Assembly (NCBI GenBank): GCA_027405735.1
Contig: JAPEHQ010000001.1
Coordinates: forward strand, 3,782,001 to 3,846,000
Length of the DNA: 64,000 nt
Direction of reading: 5' to 3'
Source of the DNA: Mucor racemosus
Lineage: Eukaryota > Mucoromycota > Mucoromycetes > Mucorales > Mucoraceae
Part shown: positions 25,270-35,458 of the stretch, one piece after another
How the letters are laid out: each line of letters begins with the position of its first letter
How positions within the stretch are numbered: the stretch's first letter is position 1
Notes under the pieces: generated by a model
What the model was told of the DNA's origin: nothing
Databases searched by the model: none
Seen by the model: the letters and a program-made list of their open reading frames with translations, nothing else
Made by a program: the position numbers and the translations under genes

Positions 25270-25377
25270 CCATCATCACACAACAACTCCAACTATGCGG
25301 AGCCTGGCACTTTTGAAAAGGTGATATCAGTTTTGCCAGTTACCAGAGTAATTTATAAAATAATCAAAAGAATCTAA
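24319..25377 (+). CDS. RTA1-like (lipid-translocating exporter family) seven-span membrane protein
   Basis: A single exon of 352 residues with about seven hydrophobic helices between residues 20 and 260. The N-terminus YFGYSPNLPLTYV and the block RLIYRIADYALGTGGAI followed by EWTFYAFDTLMI fit the RTA1/RSB1/PUG1 family of fungal plasma-membrane proteins, linked in yeast to 7-aminocholesterol resistance and long-chain base or lipid movement. The cytosolic tail after residue 260 is hydrophilic and includes a run of 21 Gln (CAG/CAA codons, 25207-25269), then ends in a basic patch (YKIIKRI). The exact substrate cannot be inferred. A GPCR was considered and rejected on the RTA1 block. Confidence 0.82.
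25207..25269 (+). repeat. CAR triplet microsatellite coding 21 glutamines
   Basis: Alternating CAG/CAA then pure CAA codons within the RTA1-like gene; likely length-polymorphic. Confidence 0.85.
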
Positions 25378-26192
25378 ACAGTATAATTCCAATCCTTATT
25401 TAATATACTCGTATAATAAAACACTATAGACATTATATTATTTAAACTTTTATTTGCTGCCATTGTTTCTTTCGGTGAATATATACCATATTTGGCATAT
25501 GATCTATCTGAATGAACGTGCTCGTCTTGAATAGATAGATTTCATCGTTCAAAATTGAAATACGAAAAATCTAGTAACAAACTTGACATGATAGAAAATG
25601 TTTTTGCACAATTATTATCCTCTAAAATGGTTAGAGTGTTTATAAAGAAAATTTAAAGAATTGAGCACGTTTGTCGCGGTTTTCTGGAATCCATATTTGT
25701 AATGTTTGGCCTGCGAGAGGCTGGACATCATTGTGGCGGATACTCTTGGCTAAATAAAGCTAACTAATGAGCATATCTTGTAGTATGGCACAATTATATG
25801 TAACCATTCTATAGAGAACATTCTCACACGTCGGTTACCATCAGTGCGTAGCTGGGATACAAGTTCATCTAGACAACGCAACTTCAATTTAAACAACACC
25901 ATGTTACATTTCTCGGTAATCATGGAATTTTGGTGATCAAGTAGTATGCATCTGGGCACCATTTTGGGGTTATTGGAACAGTACAAACTCTTGAAAAATC
26001 AGATTGGGCAAAAAATACACCACATGTAACTATTAAATCACTTGATAAGCAACTGATTTTATCGTCTATTACTGCTTGAAAAATGGAAAAGAGGCACAGT
26101 TTTCTTGATTCAGAACGATGATCTGAGAGTGGTTCCTTACTACATGATTAAACTGTAATTACAATAGGTCTAGTTTCAATTTTTATTATAAG
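25378..26192. other. Intergenic region with a possible decayed reverse-strand coding remnant
   Basis: On the reverse strand between about 26090 and 25650, protein-like stretches occur in more than one frame, e.g. NPKMVPRCILLDHQNSM, LVSQLRTDGNRRVRMF and, in another frame, LAGQTLQIWIPENRDKRAQF ending at a stop. Frame breaks between them suggest a broken gene or an unannotated intron. I do not recognise the family. Confidence 0.25.
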
Positions 26193-27401
26193 ATGGATTT
26201 TTATATACATAATCATATTTCCCCTGGCTTTGAATACATGGAAAAAGAGGTTTGTGAAACAGATGAATTTTCAATAAAAGTTTTTTTTTCCCTAGACACA
26301 AAAAGCCCTTATCAGTTTTATTTCATGACATTCGAATCGAATTTAAACAAAAACTTGGAGAATATTGGCCAAGAGACTACTTTTGAAGTTCACGACATTA
26401 AGTCTAATTCATTTAAATGTTCGACACCATTAATAAAAGCTCACAAAGGAGAAACACACTGTCAACATCGTCTTATTATTGTTTCAACGCCAACTGAAGG
26501 GTTTCTCACTGGTTTAGAAGCATATGAATATGTACTTTTGTCACCAGATTCTAATGAAAAACCCAAGCATATCATATATATTTCCAAAGTCGATACAACA
26601 AAAACTTGGAAGAAATATCAAGGTTTAACTGCACGTATTGTGCAATCTTATGTTGCAAGTTTACCAAATTTGTCCTCTGTATTCGTATTTGCGAGAGCTC
26701 AACCACAATACTTGTTTGCTAAATCAGCTGAAAATAAGGCAAAATCTGTATTGAACGATCGTCAATTAGTATCATGGTGGTTATCTGTATTCAATAAGTT
26801 ATCAATTAAATGTGACGGATGGTGGTCAGTGCCAGGCATTGATGATATTAATAGTGCATTGATAGAAATTGGAGCTAAAAAAAGAGGATGGAAACCATCT
26901 GAAAAAGTCAATTGGAATTATGGTACATCATATGCTCAAGATGCAATCGCAGAACAAGTGATCCCCAGATTCGATGATGATGCAAAATCACGTTTACTAA
27001 AAAATACAAAAGAACAAGATATGACAGTAAATGATTTTTGGAATATTTTATCATTTGGAGAAGAATGTGGATCTGGAAAAATAACTGGATTCTTTGAATT
27101 AAGACTTTTGGATGAGACACTTGGAACAGACAATGAATCTAGTGATAATGTCAAGAATAAAGATTTTACAGTGTTTTGGAATAAATTCATGTCACTTGAT
27201 TTTCACAGTGATGAGACCAACGTAGAATCAACCAAATCAACTATGCAATTTATCAATGACATATTCCCAGACATGCAGCCAATGAAAATCAAATCCAAAG
27301 CATCAATCGGAACAAATATCCATGCAGTTTATACAAACGCGGATAAAAGACCTGCTGTAAACATGCTTTCTGGCGGTTTCATAAAGAGAAAAAAGGTTTA
27401 A
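26193..27401 (+). CDS. RTT109: Rtt109-type histone acetyltransferase (KAT11, H3K56)
   Basis: A single exon of 402 residues, close to yeast Rtt109 (436). The family core is clear: VFARAQPQYLFAKSAENK at about 165-182, then LVSWWLSVF at 192-200, and the acidic IPRFDDDAKSRLL at 257-269, matching the conserved Asp pair region. Rtt109 acetylates newly made histone H3 (K56, and K9/K27 with Vps75) with Asf1 and Vps75, supporting replication-coupled nucleosome assembly and genome stability in the nucleus. The C-terminus FIKRKKV is basic and probably a nuclear localisation signal. Rtt109 is fungal-specific. The start at 26193 is the first ATG after an A/T-rich leader. Confidence 0.92.
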   Translation: MDFYIHNHISPGFEYMEKEVCETDEFSIKVFFSLDTKSPYQFYFMTFESNLNKNLENIGQETTFEVHDIKSNSFKCSTPLIKAHKGETHCQHRLIIVSTPTEGFLTGLEAYEYVLLSPDSNEKPKHIIYISKVDTTKTWKKYQGLTARIVQSYVASLPNLSSVFVFARAQPQYLFAKSAENKAKSVLNDRQLVSWWLSVFNKLSIKCDGWWSVPGIDDINSALIEIGAKKRGWKPSEKVNWNYGTSYAQDAIAEQVIPRFDDDAKSRLLKNTKEQDMTVNDFWNILSFGEECGSGKITGFFELRLLDETLGTDNESSDNVKNKDFTVFWNKFMSLDFHSDETNVESTKSTMQFINDIFPDMQPMKIKSKASIGTNIHAVYTNADKRPAVNMLSGGFIKRKKV

Positions 27402-27501
27402 CTGGATACATTTCAGATGTGAAAGAACGGAATCGCTCATATGATAAATAAACAAAAACTAGTCGAATAAGGAATGTGAGATACATGGCTTTAGTTTGAC
27501 A

Positions 27502-27548
27502 TTTTCTCTTTTTTTTCCCTCTCTCTTTTCTTTTTACGTATAATAAAA
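27502..27548 (+). promoter_or_regulatory. Pyrimidine-rich leader before the CaaX protein gene
   Basis: A CT-rich block directly upstream of the ATG, with similar blocks before 29626 and 35459. Such blocks mark initiation regions of well-expressed fungal genes. Confidence 0.4.
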
Positions 27549-29123
27549 ATGTCTGATTTTAATAACAACAATAATTCGGCAATTAATGCTAATACGGCAA
27601 AAAACAGAAAGAAGAAGGCAAAAAAGAAGGCAAAGAAACAGAATACAACCGATACATCAAATACTCCATCAGAATTGAATACTCCCAATTTGACAGATAG
27701 AGAAAATACTGACCCTTCTCCATTAAATGATGAAGCTTCATTAACGGCTTCTTCATTGCCCGCTAAACCAATTGATAACAATTTTGGTAGTAATAATAAT
27801 ACTGCTATCATCACTGATGTACAAACTACTCCGGCAAATACTGATACATTGAGTGGTGAAGCATCCGCTATTGCCTCCTCATTACCTGCTAAACCAATTG
27901 ATGATAACGTTGGTGGTAATAGTAATTCAGCTATCATCACTGATGTACAAACTACTCCGGCAAATACTGATACATTGAGCGGTGAAGCATCTGCTATTGC
28001 TTCCTCATTACCTGCTAAACCAATTGATGATAACGTTGGTGGTAATAGTAATTCAGCTATCATCACTGATGTACAAACTACTCCGGCAAATACTAATACA
28101 TTAAGTGGCGAAGGATCTGCTATAGCTTCATCCTTACCTGCTAAAGCAATTGATGAATCTCATGATACTAATGCTGAAACTGCATCATCGTTACCTAATG
28201 AACCAATTGAAGGCTCTATTCATGATAGTAATATTCCTGCTGCTGGCCCAGTTGGTCCTGGAGCTCATGGAGCCACTGCCGCTGGTGCTGCAATTGTTGC
28301 TGCTACTGCAGGTACCACTGCTGCTGCTACTACTACCACAACTACCGATTCTATCAATACAGGCCATTCTGGTGGATCTGCTGCACTTTCTAAACCTCTT
28401 CCTTTATCTGACAATGTTAAATATGCAATTAAATCAGTCATTGCTTCCGGATCAATTAATTTAGATGGCATTGTTGATAAAATTAGAAACAATATTGCTG
28501 TTGGCGACTATAAAGAAAAGGCTAAATTGCCACCTAATGCAAATACAAATGTCAATCAATCTCAAGTACCAAAATCTGTCAATACAGATGCTTCTATTAA
28601 TTCTAAAGGTTCTGTTGGCACTCCCAATAATGCCCCTGCTGCAATTACATCGAACAATGACTCTAATAGTACCAATTCTAGTAAGAATCCTATCAAGAAA
28701 GCAGTTGCCGGTGTCGGAGCTGCTGTCGCCGGCGCAAGCGCAGCTGCAGCCGGAACTAACAAATTGAATCATGCTAACACTAATGCAACTACTAATAACA
28801 CTTCTACAATTAACAAAGCACCAGCACCCCCTCCTCCAACATCATCAACAGCAAGTAGAACAACATTTGAAGCCCCTAAATTGAGTGAAAGTGTTCAATA
28901 TTGTATTAAATCAGCAGTTCAAGCCCCATCTGTAGACGTTTATGGCATCATTAATTCATCCCAAAAAATTAAGCGTCCTGAAGCAGCAGTTGGATCAAAC
29001 ACTCAACCAACTATGCCATCTTCTGCCAAGGCTCCAGATGTTCCAAAGAAAACTACCACCAAGTCACCAGAGAATCGTAATAAGCCATCTTTCCTTAAGA
29101 AGAAGAGTTGTATTATCTTGTAA
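27549..29123 (+). CDS. Repetitive low-complexity protein with C-terminal CaaX box
   Basis: A single exon of 524 residues, preceded by a long pyrimidine tract. The N-terminus is Asn-rich then Lys-rich (KKKAKKKAKK). Three tandem 42-residue repeats (about residues 86-211) carry AIITDVQTTPANTDTLSGEA and ASSLPAKPID. Ala/Thr/Asn-rich stretches follow. A shorter motif occurs twice: LSDNVKYAIKSVIASGS and LSESVQYCIKSAVQAPS, each followed by a DGI/YGI-type end. The protein ends KKKSCIIL: a CaaX box with final Leu, predicting geranylgeranylation, next to basic residues that favour membrane binding. There is no signal peptide. I do not recognise the family; the function is unknown. Confidence 0.75.
   Translation: MSDFNNNNNSAINANTAKNRKKKAKKKAKKQNTTDTSNTPSELNTPNLTDRENTDPSPLNDEASLTASSLPAKPIDNNFGSNNNTAIITDVQTTPANTDTLSGEASAIASSLPAKPIDDNVGGNSNSAIITDVQTTPANTDTLSGEASAIASSLPAKPIDDNVGGNSNSAIITDVQTTPANTNTLSGEGSAIASSLPAKAIDESHDTNAETASSLPNEPIEGSIHDSNIPAAGPVGPGAHGATAAGAAIVAATAGTTAAATTTTTTDSINTGHSGGSAALSKPLPLSDNVKYAIKSVIASGSINLDGIVDKIRNNIAVGDYKEKAKLPPNANTNVNQSQVPKSVNTDASINSKGSVGTPNNAPAAITSNNDSNSTNSSKNPIKKAVAGVGAAVAGASAAAAGTNKLNHANTNATTNNTSTINKAPAPPPPTSSTASRTTFEAPKLSESVQYCIKSAVQAPSVDVYGIINSSQKIKRPEAAVGSNTQPTMPSSAKAPDVPKKTTTKSPENRNKPSFLKKKSCIIL
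27804..28181 (+). repeat. 126-bp coding minisatellite, three units
   Basis: Units start at 27804, 27930 and 28056 (period exactly 126 bp = 42 codons), nearly identical at DNA level, so recent or homogenised. Confidence 0.9.
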
Positions 29124-29625
29124 ATCTTCTCTTCTCTTTTCCTCTTCCATTAATTTTACACTAGATTATTTCATAATCTTGACAGTTTCTTTTTGCACAT
29201 AATAATAATACATATATAATAAAGAATATTATACAAAAAAAATAAAAAATAGAGAGATGATTTGGAATGGAACCAAATTGCAATTCCTCCGGAGATGTAC
29301 AACGGTGTATCACCCAACAACTCCATTCTACAAAATCAAGTGATATGTAATGTAAAGATTGACAAGCCTAATTAAGAAATTAGAAAACGAATGTATCACA
29401 ATATTTCGTCATGATACACAAAAAGTAAAATGTGTTGAGCCCTTTTCCTCCGTAGCAATTTCTTATTTTAACCACATTGTACAAATAAAATTGTATTAAC
29501 ACACTTAGAAAAAGAAGTATATGACCAACATTTCACAAAGATGATAAAAAAATATAAATAGGTAGTCGATTTTCTCTTTTTTCTTCTTCTTCTTCATTTC
29601 ATTACAATTCAATTTCATATTAGAA

Positions 29626-30110
29626 ATGAGCAACATCTGGCAAGATCCTTTTGGGTTGAAATTAATCAAGGTATGTATTTATATAGGTCCAACATTTTGA
29701 ATTATTATTAATACATTTAATAGCCAAATCAACGTAGAAATCCTCCTCCCCCTCCTCCTCCTGCTCCTGCTGAGCATCCCAAGGTACAATATTATTATAC
29801 AGTGCCTTGCTATCAAATGCCAATGGCACAACAATTCATATATTCTGAAATTACTTACACGCAAATCATACCTACTCCATTCTGTCATCAGGTCGAAAAA
29901 GCTCCTGCAAAATGTCATTGCAATCACAAGAAACCAGAGAAAAAACCTGACAAGAAGGATGTCAAGAAAGTTGATGAAAAGAAAAAGAAAAAAGAAGAAG
30001 CTCAAAAGAAAAAGGAAAAAGAGCTTGCAAAGGAAAAGGCAGACAGAGAAAATGTAGTTCGTACCTTTTCAAATCCAAGAGTACCTCGTAAAGGTGTCTT
30101 TGAACGATAA
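29626..30110 (+). CDS. Small charged protein of unknown function
   Basis: Exons 29626-29670 and 29724-30110 with a 53-base intron (GTATGT..TAATAG) give 143 residues. The N-terminus is MSNIWQDPFGLKLIK, then a proline run (NPPPPPPPAPAEHPK), a middle part with Tyr and Thr plus a small Cys/His cluster (FCHQVEKAPAKCHCNHKKPE), then a long Lys/Glu stretch likely to be a single charged helix, and the tail NPRVPRKGVFER. A CT-rich leader and a tail of AT-rich 3' flank support expression. No known domain is recognised. The Cys/His cluster could bind metal, but that is speculation. Confidence 0.7.
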
Positions 30111-32122
30111 ATCATGATCTTTACCCACATTCAAATCATTAGACTTTCATTTTTACTTTGCCACATTCATATTTTTATAACCAAACAATGATCATCATCA
30201 TTCTTTTTATCATCATTTTTTTATATATATATAATAAATCATATTATTTTTACAACATAAAATCACTCGTCTAAATGCTTTAAATCATACCCAAGATCAA
30301 GCAAACCATGTGTTATCATCGTCATATGCATGTATCATGAAAAATAATTATATACTATTTAAACCAATTGAAACAAATATCCATCTTGTCAAATGCAATA
30401 TAAATAAAAAATAAAAGCTTAGGCCCATTGGATAAAATAAGGATACGTACAAACACAAAAAAAATAAAAAATAAACAATCAACTTGCATTATAGTCGAGA
30501 TTTTAACAGTTTGTGCATTGATTGTGGCACTTTAAGATTTGTTTCGAATAATAATCTGGCTTGAAACAACATTACTTGCTAATTAGTGTCAGGCCATCGA
30601 AAAAAAAAAAACCAAGAATGATTTGTACGTTTACAAACACAACATGTTCATACAAATTGCAAAGATAAAAAGATCATGGACCTGATTTTTACCTCACCTA
30701 TCACAATAAACAAGTGTAACAAACATACTTTGAAAGGGCCAATGATAGTTGTTAATCTTACGAAAAAACGTATCTGGCCAAAGCGGCCGCATTGTACGGT
30801 AGATCAGAAGATATCTTCAGGGTATGACAATTGGTCAATATATAAATATCTATACTACAGTATAAAATTAAACTTTCATGTGCATAATTTATGCATTATT
30901 GTAAAAATCCGTAATAAAAAAGTATTTGCTGTTTGAATATGAAACATTTCATTTCAAGCATATATTGTGTATAGATCATAAAATTCAGTAAAGATGAAAA
31001 AACCTTGCAATTTGACGTCGATTTCAGAAGAAAATAAACATAATCTTCACTACGCGGCTATGAAATCACATTATTCTTGTTTCTTGTTCGATTTTTCATA
31101 AATAGTTAGGAAATAATTCAAACAAAAATTACCGTCATGTATATTCATAACCTCAAAGCCTATTCCGATTTATACTGAGAAGAAAACGTGAGTTGGCAAG
31201 TACAGAAAATTTTTAAGAGATAAATTTTGTGCGAAAATCACCAAAATCAAGACATTTAATCCTATATTTGTTCGCTTTTTGGCACTTTACAACCCCATTT
31301 TTGCTTCTATTTAGTAGACAAGAATCGATTGAACTTGTAATAACAAGTTAAAGCTATAAAAAACACATTATTCTCAAGAAACGTATAATGAAAAGCTCGT
31401 TGTTTCACCAAAATGTGCCCCAAACTAGGACTTTAAAGGGCGAATTCTGATCGTTTTAGGATACTACAAACACTCAGAAGTATACCAAAGGATTCCCCTC
31501 ATTTAATAGATACTTTCTATAACACTTTTCCGATTTTTTCCAGATTATCATTTTCCGTCGATTTTGGACGAGGTATACCTCATTGAAAATCCCATTTTGG
31601 ACAAAATTCAATTTTTACCCCTGAAAATGAGATTTTTTTATAAGGTAAATATTGGCATTAAATGACCGTAAAAGCTCGATCTTTCATATAAAAGTGTTTA
31701 ATACGATGTTGCTTATTGAGAAATTCGATTTTCTGTACAAAATCCGAAATTTCGTTTTGACAATATTCTATGAAATTTTAGCAGTAAAATTTCTAAACGA
31801 GTATTGCCATTTGATCCGCAAGAAAAAGTACTACTAAAGTCAATTAAAAAGCTACCTGTGTTAACTTATAGATATATCGAGATATTCTTGAAAAAGTCTA
31901 GAGAAAATCAAATTCTCATGAAAATGAAGCAAAAATGATCAGGTACGATTTTAGAAGTTCAAACTCAGAAAATGTCAATTTTGCATGTAAATTGGTATTT
32001 TAAAAGGAATTTTCAAGCAGATTTGACGATTTAACTATATGATTGCAATGTAAATCCGTACTAGACCATATTAAATATAACCCAAAGCTGTTTTTTTCTT
32101 ATAGAGATCAATTAAATATTTT
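30111..32122. other. 2-kb AT-rich intergenic region
   Basis: No supported gene. 30150-30250 holds poly-A-type signals of the preceding gene. 30900-32100 has a texture of short repeated AT-rich phrases (e.g. AAATTCGATTTTCTGTACAAAATC) resembling 1080-1580, perhaps an old repeat, but I cannot align them confidently. Confidence 0.4.
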
Positions 32123-33320
32123 TTATTGCGTTCTTCTATTCTTGGCCTTCTCTTTTGCCTGGCTCACAAGTGGATCAAGTTGATCCTTCTCAGCAAGATT
32201 TCTTAATAAATTATAGATAATTGGTATAAAGTTGTGCTTTCTTAATAAATTTTCTCTCTATAAAGAACTCTTTTAATATACAACGCATTATTTTATTGCA
32301 TTTTCTTAAACTTACATGCCACTTTTTTCTCTTATCTTGTTCTTGTTGTAATACTTGTTCATACATCATTCGATCTTGATTTGCTCTATTTCTTGCCTCA
32401 ACATCATCTTCAGATAACGACAACAAGATACCATCTGTTTCTTCAATCATTTCCTCCATTTGTTCCACCTTATCCTTAATAAGAGCCATCAAACTGAAAT
32501 GCAATGCTGATGCACCATAACTTTCCATGCGTTGTTTAATTGCTTCGTTTGCTTTTTCAACCCAATTATTATCGTCGCAAGGCCCTAAATTAACAGGTCC
32601 TCTGCTTAGACCATCTAATTCGTAAAGCGCACCATGAATAGGTGTAAATGCAATAAAATGGTATACATCTTGATCTTTTCCAGCATTGGGATCAACCATT
32701 TCATTGACAAAGGGATCTGATCGTGCAAAACTATTGTGTACAGAACGAATCAAATCACTATTGGAAATAGCTAAACCTTTCATCTGATTGAAAATAAAGT
32801 AAGCATTTGTTTCTAATTACATTCTTTCGAGTTCAGTCTTACATCTGGTGGAAAATCAGCAGTAAATTCCTTGAAATTCTTCAATTCTTCACCAAGTTCA
32901 ATGTCATCTCTGTTGAGTAGAATAGATAAAATAGCTTGTGTTGCACATGCATTGTTGATAACTTGGTTTGCAAAGAACACATGATCAGCATTTTCATCGG
33001 CGGGAGGTGCATAGCCCTTATTATTCTGCCATTTGAACAAGAAAATCAACCCATATACTTGCCTATAATTAAATATTTCAGGAATTAGGAAATGTGAATT
33101 GAATATAGAAGATTGATCTATACCCTAAATCTGCTGTAAATTCAGGATCTAAACTCCAAATCTCTTCGACTTGAACTCCTTTACATCCCATATTTGAAAT
33201 CAATTCGGTGAATACACCTGAAAAACCACCATTTTTAAACCTTTATGTACAGACAAAATTACAACATTTCCGCTTACCAGGATCGCTTTCAATTAAACAC
33301 CAATCTCCTGCATCAGTCAT
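32123..33320 (-). CDS. Ubiquitin C-terminal hydrolase, UCHL5/UCH37 type
   Basis: Five exons on the reverse strand: 33320-33278, 33217-33124, 33062-32843, 32783-32316 and 32257-32123, giving 319 residues (human UCHL5 is 329). The N-terminus WCLIESDPGVFTELI and the active-site block FFANQVINNACATQAI place Gln 79 and Cys 85. YHFIAFTPIHG gives catalytic His 161, and YELDGLSRGP gives Asp 176, the complete UCH catalytic set. The C-terminal extension with RENLLRKHNFIP is the UCH37-like domain that docks on the proteasome receptor Rpn13 in animals and fission yeast (Uch2). It is predicted to trim ubiquitin chains at the 26S proteasome. It is divergent from ORC1. Confidence 0.92.
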
Positions 33321-33513
33321 TATAATGTTGTATATATATATAAAAGCTTAAAAGAGGTACATTTTGCATACGTTACAAATGACCTTTTAACAAGCCTTTC
33401 ATGACGTGGACTGAACGGGACCGCATTGGTACCGTCTTTTTCTAATTTGCATTTCCAATATCAAAAGGCGAGAGATTTTCTAGGATGGGATGGCCTCAGT
33501 ATAAGAATAGAAA
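33321..33513. promoter_or_regulatory. Bidirectional promoter between the UCHL5-type gene and ORC1
   Basis: Only 193 bases separate the two start codons. A TATATATATATAAAAG run lies at about 33330-33345. No clear cell-cycle box is seen. Confidence 0.5.
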
Positions 33514-35318
33514 ATGGAGCCTCTCAAAAAGAGAATAAAGGCTCGAGTAATTATTAGAGTAAAGACAAGAAGAGCACCTACCAACAATGTTGAAAATGAT
33601 GTGCAAAAAACTAGAGTAAATACATTTCCATTTAAAGGGCGCGATGAAACACCAAAGAGTCAGAAAAGAAGAGCATCGACACAAAATGCCATGGAAACAT
33701 CATCATCCGAATCCGAATCCGAATCCGAATCCCAAGTAGAATCTGACGAACAAGTCGAATCTGAAGCAGAAGTAGAATCTGAATCAATTGATGAAGATAC
33801 TGACAAAGACATGGAAGAATCAGAAGACGAAGAATCAGAAGATGAAATATACAAATCAAAGAATTCAACAAGAAAGCCAAGGTCAGGAAAAACAGTGACC
33901 GCAACAAGAGGAGGCCGAGGATCAAGTAAACGAGCTGTAACCACAACACCAAAGCGACAAAAGCCATCAACGTCTGGCAATCGAAGCGTGCATCGAGTTA
34001 ATCAAATTATGCCAGTTTTACCTTTACGGCAAGTTCAAAAGCGAGATCAATCAAATTTATCACCATACGCATTAGCTAGAGAGCGATTGCATGTCTCAGC
34101 AGTGCCTGATTCTTTACCTTGTCGAGAGGATGAATTTGTAAATATTATGGGTTATATTCAAAGTGCTATTGAAGAAGCTACTGGAACTTGTGTTTATATA
34201 TCTGGCGTACCTGGTACAGGAAAAACTGCTACTGTTTTAGAAGTAATTCGTTATTTACAACACCAAGCAGAGGAAAAATCAATTCCTGAATTCGATTTTG
34301 TTGAAATCAATGGCATGAAATTAACGGATCCAAACCAAGCTTATAGTATTTTATGGGAATGTATAGAGAGATCTTCAAACAAAAACGATGACGGAAAACG
34401 AAAACGATATACATCTGCTCATGCTTTGCAAATGTTGGAAGCTAAATTTTCAAAACAAAGCAATGATCAACGTACAACGTAAGTTTTACAGCAGTTTGAA
34501 TAGCAAGAAATTTTTATTAAATCTATTCTAGTGTTGTTTTAATGGATGAACTTGATCTGTTGGTTACCAAGAAACAAACTGTCATGTACAATTTCTTTGA
34601 TTGGCCCAGTAGACCATTATCTAAATTGATTGTTGTTGCAGTTGCAAATACCATGGATTTACCTGAACGTATTATGAGTAACAAAATTGCTAGTCGTATG
34701 GGATTAACTCGTATCAACTTTCAACCTTATAAATACGATCAACTATTTCAAATTGTACAATCCCGTCTTGCAGGTATTGATGCATTTGCCAAGGAAGCTG
34801 TCGAATTTGCTGCTCGTAAAGTGAGTGCTGTGAGTGGCGATGCTCGTCGTGCGCTTGATATTTGCAGAAGAGCTGTAGAAATTGTTGAATTACGTACGAG
34901 TGAAGGAGTGGCTAATAAGCATGTTACTATTGCTATTGTCGATGAAGCAGTTAAAGAAATGTTCTCTTCGCCATCTGTTGCATTTATTCGCTCCTGTTCA
35001 TTACATCAAAAGATCTTTTTAGTTGCATGTATGCAGCGCTCACGTGCGATAGGTTTAGCTGAAATAGAATTTGGTGATGTGGCACATTATCATATTCAAA
35101 CCTGCAAATGGCATAATATAGAACCACCCAATACCAGTGATTTGATGCGTGTATGTGAATCTTTAGGTCAAACAAGAGCACTTGTAATGGAGGGTGGTAG
35201 GATGGATATTTGTATGAGATTATCGCTTAATTTGATTGAAGAAGATATCGTAATGGCATGTAAAACAGATAAACTTATTAGTAGATTACTGCAAAATTTA
35301 CCAACAACCAATGCTTAA
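33514..35318 (+). CDS. ORC1: Origin recognition complex subunit 1 (AAA+ ATPase)
   Basis: Exons 33514-34478 and 34532-35318 with a 53-base intron give 583 residues. After a basic N-terminus and an acidic Ser/Glu tract (about 63-110) comes the AAA+ module: YISGVPGTGKTATV (Walker A, 231-238), TTVVLMDELDLLVTKKQTV (Walker B, around 323-328), then SNKIASRMGLTRINFQPY (sensor/Arg-finger region) and SGDARRALDICRRAVEI. The C-terminal winged helix begins around SLHQKIFLVACM. ORC1 with ORC2-6 binds origins, hydrolyses ATP and loads MCM2-7 with Cdc6. The N-terminus lacks a recognisable BAH domain, usual in ORC1; an unseen upstream exon cannot be excluded but the divergent gene leaves little room. Confidence 0.93.
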
Positions 35319-35458
35319 AAATAAGGAGGAGAAACCTCGGAATTGGCTTGTTTTGTTAATAAGCATTTTATAAATAAACTTGTCTCAACATATATGTTTA
35401 TAATACACACTTTCCCTCTTTCTTTTTATCTCTTCATTTCTCTTTTCTTTTCGCTAGC

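Noticed and set aside
24319..25377. G-protein-coupled receptor
   Set aside because: Seven spans fit, but the conserved RIADYALGTGG block and N-terminal YSP pattern point to the RTA1 family.
28265..28772. Antisense protein-like frames opposite the CaaX protein
   Set aside because: They mirror the low-complexity repeat codons of the forward gene and have no start context or domain.
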